DNA of 64,000 bases from CAYQDB01 sp964416195 (GTDB lineage Bacteria > Zixibacteria > MSB-5A5 > GN15 > FEB-12). How positions within the stretch are numbered: the stretch's first letter is position 1; each line of letters opens with the position of its first letter. The stretch lies in NCBI GenBank assembly GCA_964416195.1, contig CAYQDB010000004.1:1-64000 (forward strand), read 5' to 3'. The notes below the pieces were generated by a model. The model had not been told where the DNA came from. It saw only the letters and a program-made list of their open reading frames with translations, and did no database searches. The translations under genes were made by a program, and so were the position numbers. Shown here piece by piece: positions 51,033-58,898 of the stretch.

Positions 51033-51773
51033 ATGAACGGGCGCTCCCGCATCGAATGGACTGGTTCCACCTGGAACCCTGTCACCGGCTGCAACAAAAT
51101 AAGCGCCGGGTGCCAGCACTGCTATGCCGAGCGGATGGCATTGCGGTTACAGGCAATGGGAGTGCCAAAATACCGGAACGGTTTCAATGTAACCCTGCAT
51201 CCAAGCGTACTCGAAGAGCCGCTCAAATGGAAGAGGCCTCGCGTCGTTTTTGTCAATTCGATGAGTGATCTCTTCCACGACCAGGTGCCGTTTGAGTACG
51301 TGGAACGCGTCTTCGATACCATGCGCCGTGCTGAGCAACACATCTTCCAGATTCTCACCAAGCGGTCTAAAAGACTGCTCAAACTGAACAACAAGCTCAA
51401 CTGGCCTGACAATGTCTGGATGGGAGTCACGGTGGAAAACCAGCATTATACCTACAGAATCGACGACTTGCGCCAGACTAGCGCGAAAATCAAGTTCTTG
51501 TCTCTAGAACCGTTGCTGACGCCGATTCGAGAGCTAAATCTGTACATGATCGACTGGGTGGTTGTCGGTGGCGAATCGGGGCCGGGTGCGCGGCCAATGA
51601 AAGAGCAATGGGTTTTAGACATAAAGCTGCGATGTCACAAGCAAAGCGTTCCTTTCTTCTTCAAACAATGGGGTGGTGTCAACAAGAAAAAGGCAGGCAG
51701 GCTGTTGGAAGGCAAAACCTGGGATGAGATGCCGGCACTTGAATCATTGACAGGACAATTAAGTTTCGCTTAA
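51033..51773 (+). CDS. Phage Gp37/Gp68-family protein (DUF5131), three-Cys motif
   Basis: A 246-residue protein beginning two bases after the TcmP stop. The motif WNPVTGCNKISAGCQHCYAER places cysteines at 20, 27 and 30 (C-x6-C-x2-C), a variant of the radical SAM cluster motif. Later family blocks are VVFVNSMSDLFHDQVP, IFQILTKRSKRLLKL, NVWMGVTVENQ, FLSLEPLL and WVVVGGESGPGARPM, ending with PFFFKQWGG. The family occurs in phages and bacteria and is thought to be radical-SAM-related, with no confirmed reaction. The C-terminal GGESGPGARP and Lys-rich end match the family. With TcmP it forms a conserved two-gene unit. Confidence 0.88.
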   Translation: MNGRSRIEWTGSTWNPVTGCNKISAGCQHCYAERMALRLQAMGVPKYRNGFNVTLHPSVLEEPLKWKRPRVVFVNSMSDLFHDQVPFEYVERVFDTMRRAEQHIFQILTKRSKRLLKLNNKLNWPDNVWMGVTVENQHYTYRIDDLRQTSAKIKFLSLEPLLTPIRELNLYMIDWVVVGGESGPGARPMKEQWVLDIKLRCHKQSVPFFFKQWGGVNKKKAGRLLEGKTWDEMPALESLTGQLSFA

Positions 51774-51843
51774 CTATGGCAGGAGTCAGGGACTTATGCC
51801 CTGAAGCTCACTTTTTTTACAAACATGTCAGGAGGAATGTAGC

Positions 51844-52353
51844 ATGAAAAAGAAGACAGGACTTGTAGGGTGTTTGATTCTAGCAATTTTGATGTTCGCC
51901 GCCTATGTACAATCATCCGATCAAGCTGTAAGTGCGCTACAGCGTGAAGCTAACACTTCGGCACAGGAAAAAAGTACACCGGCTGACACAACAGCCACCG
52001 CTGAGCCGAGCTTAATTGGCGAGTGGACAATGATAACAGCAGATACTATTCCGGCCGGCAGCCTGATCGTGCGTGAGGACGGCACCTATACCCGAGGAGA
52101 CAACAACGCATCGGTCACCGGACCGTATGTCCTCGATACGTCGAAGTCGCCGTATGCTCTCGATCTTTGTCTTGGTGAATGTGGCGCGCCTGGTTCGGAA
52201 TGGACAACGCTTTTCTGTATTTTTCGATTCCATACTGCCGACACGCTGGAATTGCGCCACTCCCCTACTGACAAGCGGTATACAGAATTCGCAGAAAAGG
52301 CGGACGAGAACACCATATTTTATGTTCTGAGAAAGTCCGAACCAACTGAATAG
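51844..52353 (+). CDS. Small secreted protein of unknown function
   Basis: 169 residues with a Sec signal peptide (KKKTGLVGCLILAILMFAAYVQS) and a strong ribosome binding site (AGGAGG eight bases before the ATG). After a low-complexity Ser/Thr/Ala linker (about 30-55), the mature part starts PSLIGEWTMITADTIPAGSLIVREDGTYTRG and ends in alternating strands. That layout recalls lipocalin-like domains in which GxW opens the first strand. Three cysteines (LCLGECGAP, LFCIF) might form a disulphide. I do not recognise a family. It stands alone between the DUF5131 gene and an epimerase gene. Confidence 0.6.
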   Translation: MKKKTGLVGCLILAILMFAAYVQSSDQAVSALQREANTSAQEKSTPADTTATAEPSLIGEWTMITADTIPAGSLIVREDGTYTRGDNNASVTGPYVLDTSKSPYALDLCLGECGAPGSEWTTLFCIFRFHTADTLELRHSPTDKRYTEFAEKADENTIFYVLRKSEPTE

Positions 52354-52443
52354 GATAGGCGCCCTGCCCCACTGTCAAAATAATATAACGCTGCTGGTAT
52401 AGCAATTTCTTTAGGGTAAAGGTAACCGTTTTACGGCAGGATT

Positions 52444-53502
52444 ATGAAAGATAAACGAGTACTTGTCACTGGTGGAGCCGGATACTTAGGGTATCACCTG
52501 GCCCAGAGTTTACCCCGTCGCGGGGTTACTTTTCTGGCTCTGAACGATATCGCCCCCTTCGTCAAGGACGAATATCCCGATGACGCCCTTCTGGCCATAG
52601 TCGATATACGTGACCGCGAGGGCATGTACCGTCTTATCCACGACAATAAGATTGACACCGTCATTCACTGTGCGGCGGCGCTCCCACTCTGGTCCAGAAA
52701 GGAGATATATTCGACCAATATCTCAGGTCTCAGGACTACCCTTGAGCAAGCCCATGAGTGCGGTGTGGAACGGCTGATCTTTATAAGTTCCACGGCTGTC
52801 TACGGCGTGCCGGACAAGCACCCGCTGTTCGAGGATGATCCGCTGATCGGTGTTGGGCCCTATGGCGAAACCAAGATCGAAGGGGAGAAGATCTGCGAAG
52901 AGTTTCGGCGGCAGGGAATGTGCGTTCCGATAATCCGCCCCAAGACATTCATCGGCACGGGTCGCCTGGGGGTGTTTCAAATCCTGTATGATTGGGTCGA
53001 CTCCGGCAAACGAATCCCGATTATCGGCAACGGCGAAAACCTGTATCAGCTTCTGGAAGTGACCGACTTGGTGGAAGCGATAGCTCTCGTAGCGACGGCC
53101 CCACACGATGTCGCCAATGACACCTACAACGTCGGCGCTCAGCATTTTGACAAGGTCAAAGTCGATGTTGGCGCTCTGTGTGACTTCGCCGGCAACGGCG
53201 CTCGTGTACTGACAACCCCGGCAGCGCTGGCCAAAGGAGCGCTGGCGATGTTTGAGCTTATGAAAATCTCCCCGCTGTACAAGTGGATCTATGGCACAGC
53301 CGACAAAGACTCGTACGTCTCAACACAAAAGATTGAGGAAAAGCTCGGTTGGAAAGCCAGGTTTTCCAACCAGGATGCCCTGATCGCCTCGCACAAGTGG
53401 TACCTGGAACACAAGGAGGAACTGAAAGGTCTTCATACGGGGGTCACCCACCGCGTCGGCTGGGACCAGGGCGTATTGAAGCTCATCAAGAAGTTGCTCT
53501 GA
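52444..53502 (+). CDS. NAD(P)-dependent sugar epimerase/dehydratase (extended SDR)
   Basis: A 352-residue extended short-chain dehydrogenase. The cofactor motif is VLVTGGAGYLGYHLA, the acidic IVDIRD and VIHCAAALP segments line the NAD site, and the active-site triad is in FISSTAVYG (Ser) and GPYGETKIEGE (Tyr-x3-Lys). The C-terminal domain has RPKTFIGTGRLGVF and the YNVGA loop. It probably acts on a nucleotide sugar or sterol-like substrate; the exact reaction is not assignable. No glycosyltransferases are adjacent. GGCAGG in its leader is a weak ribosome binding site. Confidence 0.85.
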   Translation: MKDKRVLVTGGAGYLGYHLAQSLPRRGVTFLALNDIAPFVKDEYPDDALLAIVDIRDREGMYRLIHDNKIDTVIHCAAALPLWSRKEIYSTNISGLRTTLEQAHECGVERLIFISSTAVYGVPDKHPLFEDDPLIGVGPYGETKIEGEKICEEFRRQGMCVPIIRPKTFIGTGRLGVFQILYDWVDSGKRIPIIGNGENLYQLLEVTDLVEAIALVATAPHDVANDTYNVGAQHFDKVKVDVGALCDFAGNGARVLTTPAALAKGALAMFELMKISPLYKWIYGTADKDSYVSTQKIEEKLGWKARFSNQDALIASHKWYLEHKEELKGLHTGVTHRVGWDQGVLKLIKKLL

Positions 53503-53562
53503 CATGGCTGAGCCGCCAAGATTAGTTGACAAAAAGGTAATCTGTTATTTCTGCTTTTGCTA

Positions 53563-53590
53563 TTGACAAACGGCGAAAAATCGTTATATC
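53563..53590 (+). promoter_or_regulatory. Sigma-70-like promoter upstream of a C-rich structured segment
   Basis: TTGACA (53563-53568) and TATATC (53585-53590) are separated by 16 bases. A transcript would begin near 53597 and include the C-rich hairpin at 53615-53669 rather than an open reading frame. Confidence 0.55.
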
Positions 53591-53596
53591 TACCCA

Positions 53597-53675
53597 TAGA
53601 TAGAAAAGCCCCCAAGAAACCCTGTCTGTCCCCCCTCCCGTGTGCTCAAGCCCATCAGGCAGGGTTTCTCCCTCC
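53597..53675 (+). ncRNA. Candidate small RNA with C-rich loop
   Basis: A perfect 10-bp stem, AGAAACCCTG (53615-53624) with CAGGGTTTCT (53660-53669), closes a 35-base loop holding CCCCCCTC at 53630-53637. The loop is complementary to purine-rich ribosome binding sites. No T-run follows, so the end is uncertain; it might instead be a 5' leader or attenuator for the methyltransferase gene. A similar arrangement occurs at 61557-61650. Confidence 0.35.
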
Positions 53676-53787
53676 TTAACCATCAAACAAACTGTTTTGG
53701 TCTTTGGCGATGATCTTCTCCCATAGAGGGATTGTCTAGAACCGGCCCTTCGCAACTGTTGTCCGGCGTACGGCTGGGAAAAACCGC

Positions 53788-53816
53788 TTGACAGTTGTAG
53801 GGATTGACAATAAAAT
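53788..53816 (+). promoter_or_regulatory. Promoter giving a possibly leaderless methyltransferase mRNA
   Basis: TTGACA (53788-53793), a 17-base spacer and TAAAAT (53811-53816) form a near-consensus promoter. The ATG at 53824 lies seven bases after the -10 box, where transcription should begin, and there is no Shine-Dalgarno sequence. Confidence 0.6.
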
Positions 53817-53823
53817 AATTAAA

Positions 53824-54429
53824 ATGTCTCACGATAACCATCAGGTATTCTTCGACTTAATGGCGGCCGAGTGGGATCTGATGATCACTGCCGAGGACTT
53901 GGAGCGGCTGTCACATGTTGTTGACAGTCTTGACGTTCAGAGAGGATTGGATATTCTTGACCTCGGCTGTGGCACCGGGGTTCTTTTTGACATGCTGCGC
54001 CGCAAAGTCGGCGATGCCGGTTCTGTCACCGGTGTGGATTTCTCCATTCGGATGGCGCAAAGAGCTTATCGGAATTTCCCCTTTTCCAATGTCAATGTTG
54101 TAGATGCTGATGCAGCAATGCTGCCGTTTGCCGATTCCACATTTGATATAGTGATCGCTTATTCGGCATTTCCACATTTTTCTGATCAGCAAAAGGTGAT
54201 CGATGAAACCCATCGCGTGCTTAAACAAGGAGCCAGGTTTTATATCATCCATCTGGTTTCTTCCGAGGAGCTTTCACGAATACACCACAGGATAGGAGGG
54301 GTGGTGAAATACGATCAGATTCCGCCTGAAGCTAAAATGCGGAGAATGCTCAACAGTGGCAAGTTTACCGACATCAGAATCGATGATCATACCGGCCGGT
54401 ACCTTGCCTGTGCCAAAAACACCAAATAG
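53824..54429 (+). CDS. Class I SAM-dependent methyltransferase (UbiE/Methyltransf_11 type)
   Basis: About 201 residues from the ATG at 53824. The upstream in-frame TTG at 53788 is part of the -35 box and is rejected as a start. Motif I is ILDLGCGTGVLFDML, motif II ends in GVDFS, and ADAAMLPFADSTFDIVIAYSAFPHF covers motifs post-II to IV, with RVLKQGARFYIIH after. The substrate is unknown. The gene overlaps the next one, an ECF transporter S component, by one base (TAGTG). This coupling suggests the methyltransferase acts on, or helps salvage, the imported compound. Confidence 0.85.
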   Translation: MSHDNHQVFFDLMAAEWDLMITAEDLERLSHVVDSLDVQRGLDILDLGCGTGVLFDMLRRKVGDAGSVTGVDFSIRMAQRAYRNFPFSNVNVVDADAAMLPFADSTFDIVIAYSAFPHFSDQQKVIDETHRVLKQGARFYIIHLVSSEELSRIHHRIGGVVKYDQIPPEAKMRRMLNSGKFTDIRIDDHTGRYLACAKNTK

Positions 54430-54971
54430 TGAAAAGCCCGCCTTCGGTGGCTAACCCTTCTGCCAAAGTCAGGTTTGTTTCCCACACATCTTTGTATCTG
54501 GCTCTGGCGGTGCTACTTCCGGTTAGCTTCCATGCCTTTGGTGTCGCCGGTCGGATCTTTCTGCCAATGCATATTCCGGTTCTGCTGGCCGGATTCCTGG
54601 TGGGACCCCTGAGCGGCCTGGTCGTAGGGATATTGGCCCCTGGTCTGTCGAACCTGCTGACCGGGATGCCGCCGACTTACGCTGTGCCACTTATGTCAAC
54701 GGAGCTCCCTATCTATGGGCTGGTGGCGGGAATCGCTTACCGTCAGCTGAGACTGAACATCAACATAGCCCTCCTGATTGCAATGATCTTCGGACGGATT
54801 GTATTCGGCCTCAGTATTCTTGTGTTGGGAACTTTTATTGACCTGCCTTATACGGCCGCAGCGTTTTTTTCAGCCGGGGGTGCGATTGTCACCGGTCTAC
54901 CGGGGATTGCCCTCCAGCTAGCCCTCATTCCCATTATTGTGAACGCAATTAAGAGGCACCGCTCAGGTTAA
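54429..54971 (+). CDS. ECF transporter substrate-binding (S) component
   Basis: A 180-residue protein with about five to six transmembrane helices and the layout of ECF S components. It has a short cytoplasmic N-terminus, SLYLALAVLLPVSFHAFG, a helix pair around HIPVLLAGFLVGPLSGLVVG, and the loop GLSNLLTGMPPTYAVPLM followed by ELPIYGLVAGIAY. These are substrate-pocket segments in the FolT/PanT/HmpT-like group. It would bind a vitamin or related small molecule and dock to a shared EcfAAT energising module, which is not in this window. GTG start overlaps the methyltransferase stop. The substrate is unknown. Confidence 0.75.
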   Translation: MKSPPSVANPSAKVRFVSHTSLYLALAVLLPVSFHAFGVAGRIFLPMHIPVLLAGFLVGPLSGLVVGILAPGLSNLLTGMPPTYAVPLMSTELPIYGLVAGIAYRQLRLNINIALLIAMIFGRIVFGLSILVLGTFIDLPYTAAAFFSAGGAIVTGLPGIALQLALIPIIVNAIKRHRSG

Positions 54972-54998
54972 CATAGCGCCGGCGGTGGGTGGCATTCC

Positions 54999-55016
54999 CA
55001 AACTTGTTTGGGGATG
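54999..55016. repeat. Inverted copy of the CAAACAAGTTTG repeat
   Basis: CAAACTTGTTTGGGGATG between convergent genes is the reverse complement form of the CATCCCCAAACAAGTTTG unit seen at 49725-49743. Confidence 0.55.
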
Positions 55017-55031
55017 TTTTCATGTAACTAC

Positions 55032-55913
55032 CTACCGTTCAACCCGAAGGCTGAAATCAGAGGCAGATGCTGAGTGCGTCAATGCGCCGATTGATATGAA
55101 ATCAATGCCGGTAGCGGCAATCGCAGAAACATTGTCAAGAGATACGTTCCCTGAAGCCTCAAGCTTGACCTCCGGATTTAGCTGCCTGGCAACAGTCACA
55201 AGCTGCCGCAACGACTCCGGTGTTTGATTATCCAATAACAAGCGATTGGCTCCAGCTTCGATGGCCTCGGTAAGTTGCCGTTCACTTGTGACTTCTACTT
55301 CGATTTCAATATCCTCAGTTCTTGCTGCAAATTGGACATTAAAATCGTCAGAGCGGAGATACTCCTGCGCTTTCGTAACCGCTTCCTTTACTGAGCCGGT
55401 AGCGGCAATATGGTTGTCCTTTATAAGGATCATGTCATACAAACCGAAGCGGTGATTGACCCCGCCACCATGCACAACAGCCATTTTCTCCAGCAGGCGC
55501 CAACCGGGAGTGGTCTTACGCGTGTCAAGGATTCGGCATTTGGTATTTTTGACCTTCTCGACAAACTTGCCGGTAAGGGTAGCGACACCGCTGAGGTGGG
55601 CCATAAAATTCAAAGTGGTGCGTTCAGCGGCAAGGATGGTCTGGTTGAAACCCTCTATTTCAACGATGGTGTCCCCGGTATTGAACCTGTCGCCTTCCTT
55701 CAGCAAAGGTTGCACAACAATAGCCGAGTCGATCATCTTAAACACCAACAACGCTGGCTTTAGGCCGGACAAGACACCTTTGGACTTAGCGACTATTGCC
55801 GCTTTGATTGGATTTGGTTCCAGACAGGCCAACGACGTGAGATCACCGCTGCCGACATCCTCTTCCAGAGCGGCTTTCACCAGGCTGATAATTGATCTTT
55901 CCAATCTCTCCAT
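55032..55913 (-). CDS. nadC: Nicotinate-nucleotide diphosphorylase (carboxylating)
   Basis: A 293-residue quinolinate phosphoribosyltransferase, standard length, converting quinolinate and PRPP to nicotinate mononucleotide in NAD synthesis. Typical segments are EEDVGSGDLTS, ERTTLNFMAHLSGVATLTG, ILDTRKTTPGWRLLEKMAVVHGGG, NHRFGLYDMILIKDNHI, EVEVTSERQLTEAIEAGANRLLLDN and EASGNVSLDNVSAIAATGIDFISIGALTHS. Pathway partner nadB lies 22 kb away in the lpx operon. It is divergent from the KARI-like gene with about 55 bp between the starts. Confidence 0.96.
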   Translation of the reverse strand: MERLERSIISLVKAALEEDVGSGDLTSLACLEPNPIKAAIVAKSKGVLSGLKPALLVFKMIDSAIVVQPLLKEGDRFNTGDTIVEIEGFNQTILAAERTTLNFMAHLSGVATLTGKFVEKVKNTKCRILDTRKTTPGWRLLEKMAVVHGGGVNHRFGLYDMILIKDNHIAATGSVKEAVTKAQEYLRSDDFNVQFAARTEDIEIEVEVTSERQLTEAIEAGANRLLLDNQTPESLRQLVTVARQLNPEVKLEASGNVSLDNVSAIAATGIDFISIGALTHSASASDFSLRVER

Positions 55914-55969
55914 AGGAGCTAATCAACAACGCTCTTGGCAATTGTCAATCGGGAAGTTATACTTATTGC

Positions 55970-56917
55970 ATGAGAAATGAAAGCGGTCGTGGTAAAGCGG
56001 TAGCGGTCCTCGGCTATGGGTCGCAGGGACGGGCAGTAGCGCTCAATCTTCGTGACTCCGGCTATAACGTCCTCCTCGGTCTGCGCAGCAGATCAGGCTC
56101 CCGCAGATTGGCTCAAAAAGACCGATTCAAACAGATAGATTCCATCTCAAAAGCAGTAGCCAAGTCGGACATCATCTGCTTTGCCTTTCCAGACCATTTG
56201 CATGGTAGAGTCTACAAAAAGGAGATTGAGAAATCTCTGCGGCCCGGCAGCGCCCTCTGGTTTCTGCATGGATTATCGATACACTTCCGGTTCGTCGTGC
56301 CACCTGACGACTGTGATGTGATACTGATTGCGCCCCATGCCCCCGGCGTGACGGTGCGTGAGAAGTACCTGTCCGGCAAACCCTTTTCGGCTTTTTATGC
56401 TGTTTATCAAAACAACTCCGGTCACGCGAGCGGAATAGCTTTGGAACTTGCTCAAGCTATTGGGATAAGCAAAAGGAGCCTCGTCGGTACGAGCTTCGAA
56501 GCGGAAGCGGTCGGAGATCTGTTTGGCGAGCAGGCGGTTCTGTGCGGCGGAATGGCTACCCTGATAAAAAATGGATTCGAGGTACTGGTGGAAAGCGGGA
56601 TACCACCAGAGAATGCCTACCTTGAAGTCGCTTACCAGCTCGACCTGATTGTTGATCTAATCAAACAGTACGGGATTGAAGGGATGTTCAAGCGGATCTC
56701 CGTGACGGCCCGGTACGGTTCTGTGCTATCCGGACGAAAGATCATTGACAGATCGGTTAGAAAGAGTATGGAGAAAGTCTACCGCGAGATAGAGTCGGGC
56801 CACTTTGCGCGCAAGCTGAACCGGCTCAAAAGCTCAGATATTTCCCGGTTGAACAAAGAGCTGAAGGACTTGACATCACCCCTTTTGGAGAGAGCAGCCA
56901 GGAGATTCTCGGGGTAG
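55970..56917 (+). CDS. Ketol-acid reductoisomerase-like protein with an altered active site
   Basis: A 315-residue protein, close to class I IlvC (about 330). The Rossmann motif VLGYGSQGRAVALNLRDSGYN and APHAPGVTVR fit KARI. The C-terminal knotted domain carries VGDLFGEQAVLCGG, giving metal ligands Asp183 and Glu187, and AYLE (Glu219). The residue four later, Glu in known KARIs (ECLHE), is Gln223 (EVAYQ). The serine region ISVTARYG (244 on) corresponds to ISNTAEYG. Loss of one magnesium-ligand Glu suggests altered metal binding or chemistry, so it may not be the valine/isoleucine enzyme. No ilvB or ilvD is adjacent. Confidence 0.75.
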   Translation: MRNESGRGKAVAVLGYGSQGRAVALNLRDSGYNVLLGLRSRSGSRRLAQKDRFKQIDSISKAVAKSDIICFAFPDHLHGRVYKKEIEKSLRPGSALWFLHGLSIHFRFVVPPDDCDVILIAPHAPGVTVREKYLSGKPFSAFYAVYQNNSGHASGIALELAQAIGISKRSLVGTSFEAEAVGDLFGEQAVLCGGMATLIKNGFEVLVESGIPPENAYLEVAYQLDLIVDLIKQYGIEGMFKRISVTARYGSVLSGRKIIDRSVRKSMEKVYREIESGHFARKLNRLKSSDISRLNKELKDLTSPLLERAARRFSG

Positions 56918-57040
56918 ACAGATTTTCTACCAACAAATTGCCCCTTGGGCGTTGCTTTTCCTATGGGAAATCCCTTGCAGTCGAGTGCAAAATAGCATCT
57001 TTGGTTAAAACCGGCTACAGGTTGTGTCGATAAAGAGAAT

Positions 57041-57826
57041 ATGAAATCTATGCAAGCAAGACTGCCATATATGTTGACCCTGCTGCTTCTGGCGATTCTC
57101 ACCCTGATCCTTGTCGGTTGTGACGGGTCTTCGAGTGTAAACAGGCCGGTACCAACCTACTCGTACCGTTTTGATGGGGTTCTGGTCAAGGACCTCAATA
57201 CTGATTATGCCCGGATAGCCGCAACTCTCTCGCGTGACGACTCGTTGGTGACCGGGGCCGAAATCAGGTTTGGGGGCGACTCCCTTGCCTACTGTGCAGA
57301 CTCGACATATTACCGGGTTGTCCTACCTGCCGGCGAGTACCCGGCAGGCAGTTACGATATAGAGATTCGGGACTCATCCAGATTCCACGATACTTTGGCG
57401 ACGGGCCTGGCTGCCGATTTTGTGATAGAGACGGTGTTTCCGGCACAGAGAGAGAAACGCACTTTTGACTTGGTTCGTTTGACATGGTCAGGTTCTGCTG
57501 ATGCTGAAGGTTATATTATCGCCGCGGTTAAACGAGACTCGCTTTACACGGGGGGTGGGTACAGCCAGTACGTTACTTCTCAGACCACCTACGAGGAATT
57601 TCCCCATGATGCCTTCAATCTTCCAAATGACGACCCCGATACCGGCTGGTATAACCTGTACGTCTACTCCTATATCGGCTCATCCGACAGCGCCCTCTCG
57701 GCAGAGCTACTGCCGGTGCCGATGCCAAGCCAACTGGCTGACAATATCTCTGTAAATGATCTGACTGGTAGGTTTGGAACCATAATTGTCACGCGGTTCG
57801 ACTCAATGCGGGTAGTCGTGAAATAG
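57041..57826 (+). CDS. Lipoprotein with FN3-like domain
   Basis: A 261-residue predicted lipoprotein. The signal peptide has a long hydrophobic run ending LILVGCDGSS (lipobox Cys at about 27). The mature protein is beta-rich. Residues about 40-135 form one sandwich (GAEIRFGGDSLAYCADSTYYR). From about 140, VRLTWSGSADAEGYIIAAV is the classic start of a fibronectin type III-like domain. Function is unknown. Similar small FN3 lipoproteins are common in FCB-type genomes. It stands between the KARI-like gene and murQ, without a clear operon partner. Confidence 0.6.
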   Translation: MKSMQARLPYMLTLLLLAILTLILVGCDGSSSVNRPVPTYSYRFDGVLVKDLNTDYARIAATLSRDDSLVTGAEIRFGGDSLAYCADSTYYRVVLPAGEYPAGSYDIEIRDSSRFHDTLATGLAADFVIETVFPAQREKRTFDLVRLTWSGSADAEGYIIAAVKRDSLYTGGGYSQYVTSQTTYEEFPHDAFNLPNDDPDTGWYNLYVYSYIGSSDSALSAELLPVPMPSQLADNISVNDLTGRFGTIIVTRFDSMRVVVK

Positions 57827-57909
57827 CGACATTTACCCCTCTAACCACAAGATCCATACATCAGCTTTTTCGTTGCTCCGCTGTTGTGGCAGGTCTACAT
57901 TACACACAA

Positions 57910-58821
57910 ATGGCAGATCGTGAGGAACTCATTAGGCAGCTTTCCCGCCTGGAAACCGAGCAGGTCAACCCTGATACCGTTGACATTGACCAACTGCCTG
58001 CGCTGGAAATCATCAGGAAGATCAACACCGAAGACAAGAAAATCGCCATGGTCGTAGAAAAGGCTTTGCCGGAAATTGCCCGGGCAGCCGAAATCTTCGC
58101 CGAGACCCTCAGAAGCGGCGGGCGAGTTCTCTATATTGGGGCCGGGACCTCAGGGAGACTCGGCGTGCTGGACGCCGCCGAATGCCCCCCGACATTCGGC
58201 ACCGATCCGAAGCAGATAATTGGCGTAATCTCTGGGGGTTATGAGACCCTGGTGCTGTCTCGGGAAGGCATCGAAGACGACTCAGAAGCGGCTATCAACG
58301 ATCTCAAGCGACACGGCTTTACCAAGGAGGACTTCCTTATCGGTCTGGCGGCCTCCAGACGCACGCCGTATACTCAAGCTGGTTTGGAGTATGCCCACTC
58401 TATGAGAGCCAGAACTGCCTTTATCATATGTAATCAAGTAGAGGATCGTCCGCTGTTTGCCGAGGTATTGATATCCCTGCCGGTAGGACCGGAGGTTATC
58501 ACCGGCTCGACCAGGATGAAGTCGGCCACGGCTCAGAAGATGGCTCTTAACATGATTTCTACAACCGCCATGGTCTTGCTGGGGAAGACATATGGCAACC
58601 TTATGGTCGACCTTCAGGCTTGGTCGGAGAAGCTGACTGCTCGTTCGCGAAAGATGCTCATGGACTTATTCGGTATCTCTCTTCAGGAAGCAAGTAAGCT
58701 ACTTGATCACTCCGGGGGATCGGTCAAAACAGCCATTGTTATGCACAACTTCAACTGCAGCAGACAAGAAGCCGAGGACAAACTCAAACGGGCGGGCGGG
58801 TTTGTTTCGAAATGTAGTTGA
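57910..58821 (+). CDS. murQ: N-acetylmuramic acid 6-phosphate etherase
   Basis: About 303 residues from the ATG at 57910; a GTG at 57886 is a possible longer start, and neither has a strong SD. It is a SIS-fold lyase that cleaves the lactyl ether of MurNAc 6-phosphate to give GlcNAc 6-phosphate during cell-wall recycling. Matching segments are ETEQVNPDT, YIGAGTSGRLGVLDAAECPPTFG (catalytic Glu in AAECPPT), GVISGG, EDDSEAA, GLAASRRTPYT, GPEVITGSTRMKSATAQKMALNMIST and a C-terminal helical UBA-like tail. No MurNAc transporter or anhydro-MurNAc kinase is adjacent. Confidence 0.95.
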   Translation: MADREELIRQLSRLETEQVNPDTVDIDQLPALEIIRKINTEDKKIAMVVEKALPEIARAAEIFAETLRSGGRVLYIGAGTSGRLGVLDAAECPPTFGTDPKQIIGVISGGYETLVLSREGIEDDSEAAINDLKRHGFTKEDFLIGLAASRRTPYTQAGLEYAHSMRARTAFIICNQVEDRPLFAEVLISLPVGPEVITGSTRMKSATAQKMALNMISTTAMVLLGKTYGNLMVDLQAWSEKLTARSRKMLMDLFGISLQEASKLLDHSGGSVKTAIVMHNFNCSRQEAEDKLKRAGGFVSKCS

Positions 58822-58898
58822 AGCAGGATTTTAGCAGCATTCTTGCCCGTTCTCCCTCATATTATACGTGCGGATACGGGGAATAAAGCGTTCTTGCT

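Noticed and set aside
53788..53823. TTG start for the methyltransferase at 53788
   Set aside because: The TTG is the first part of the TTGACA -35 box; the family match begins at the ATG at 53824.
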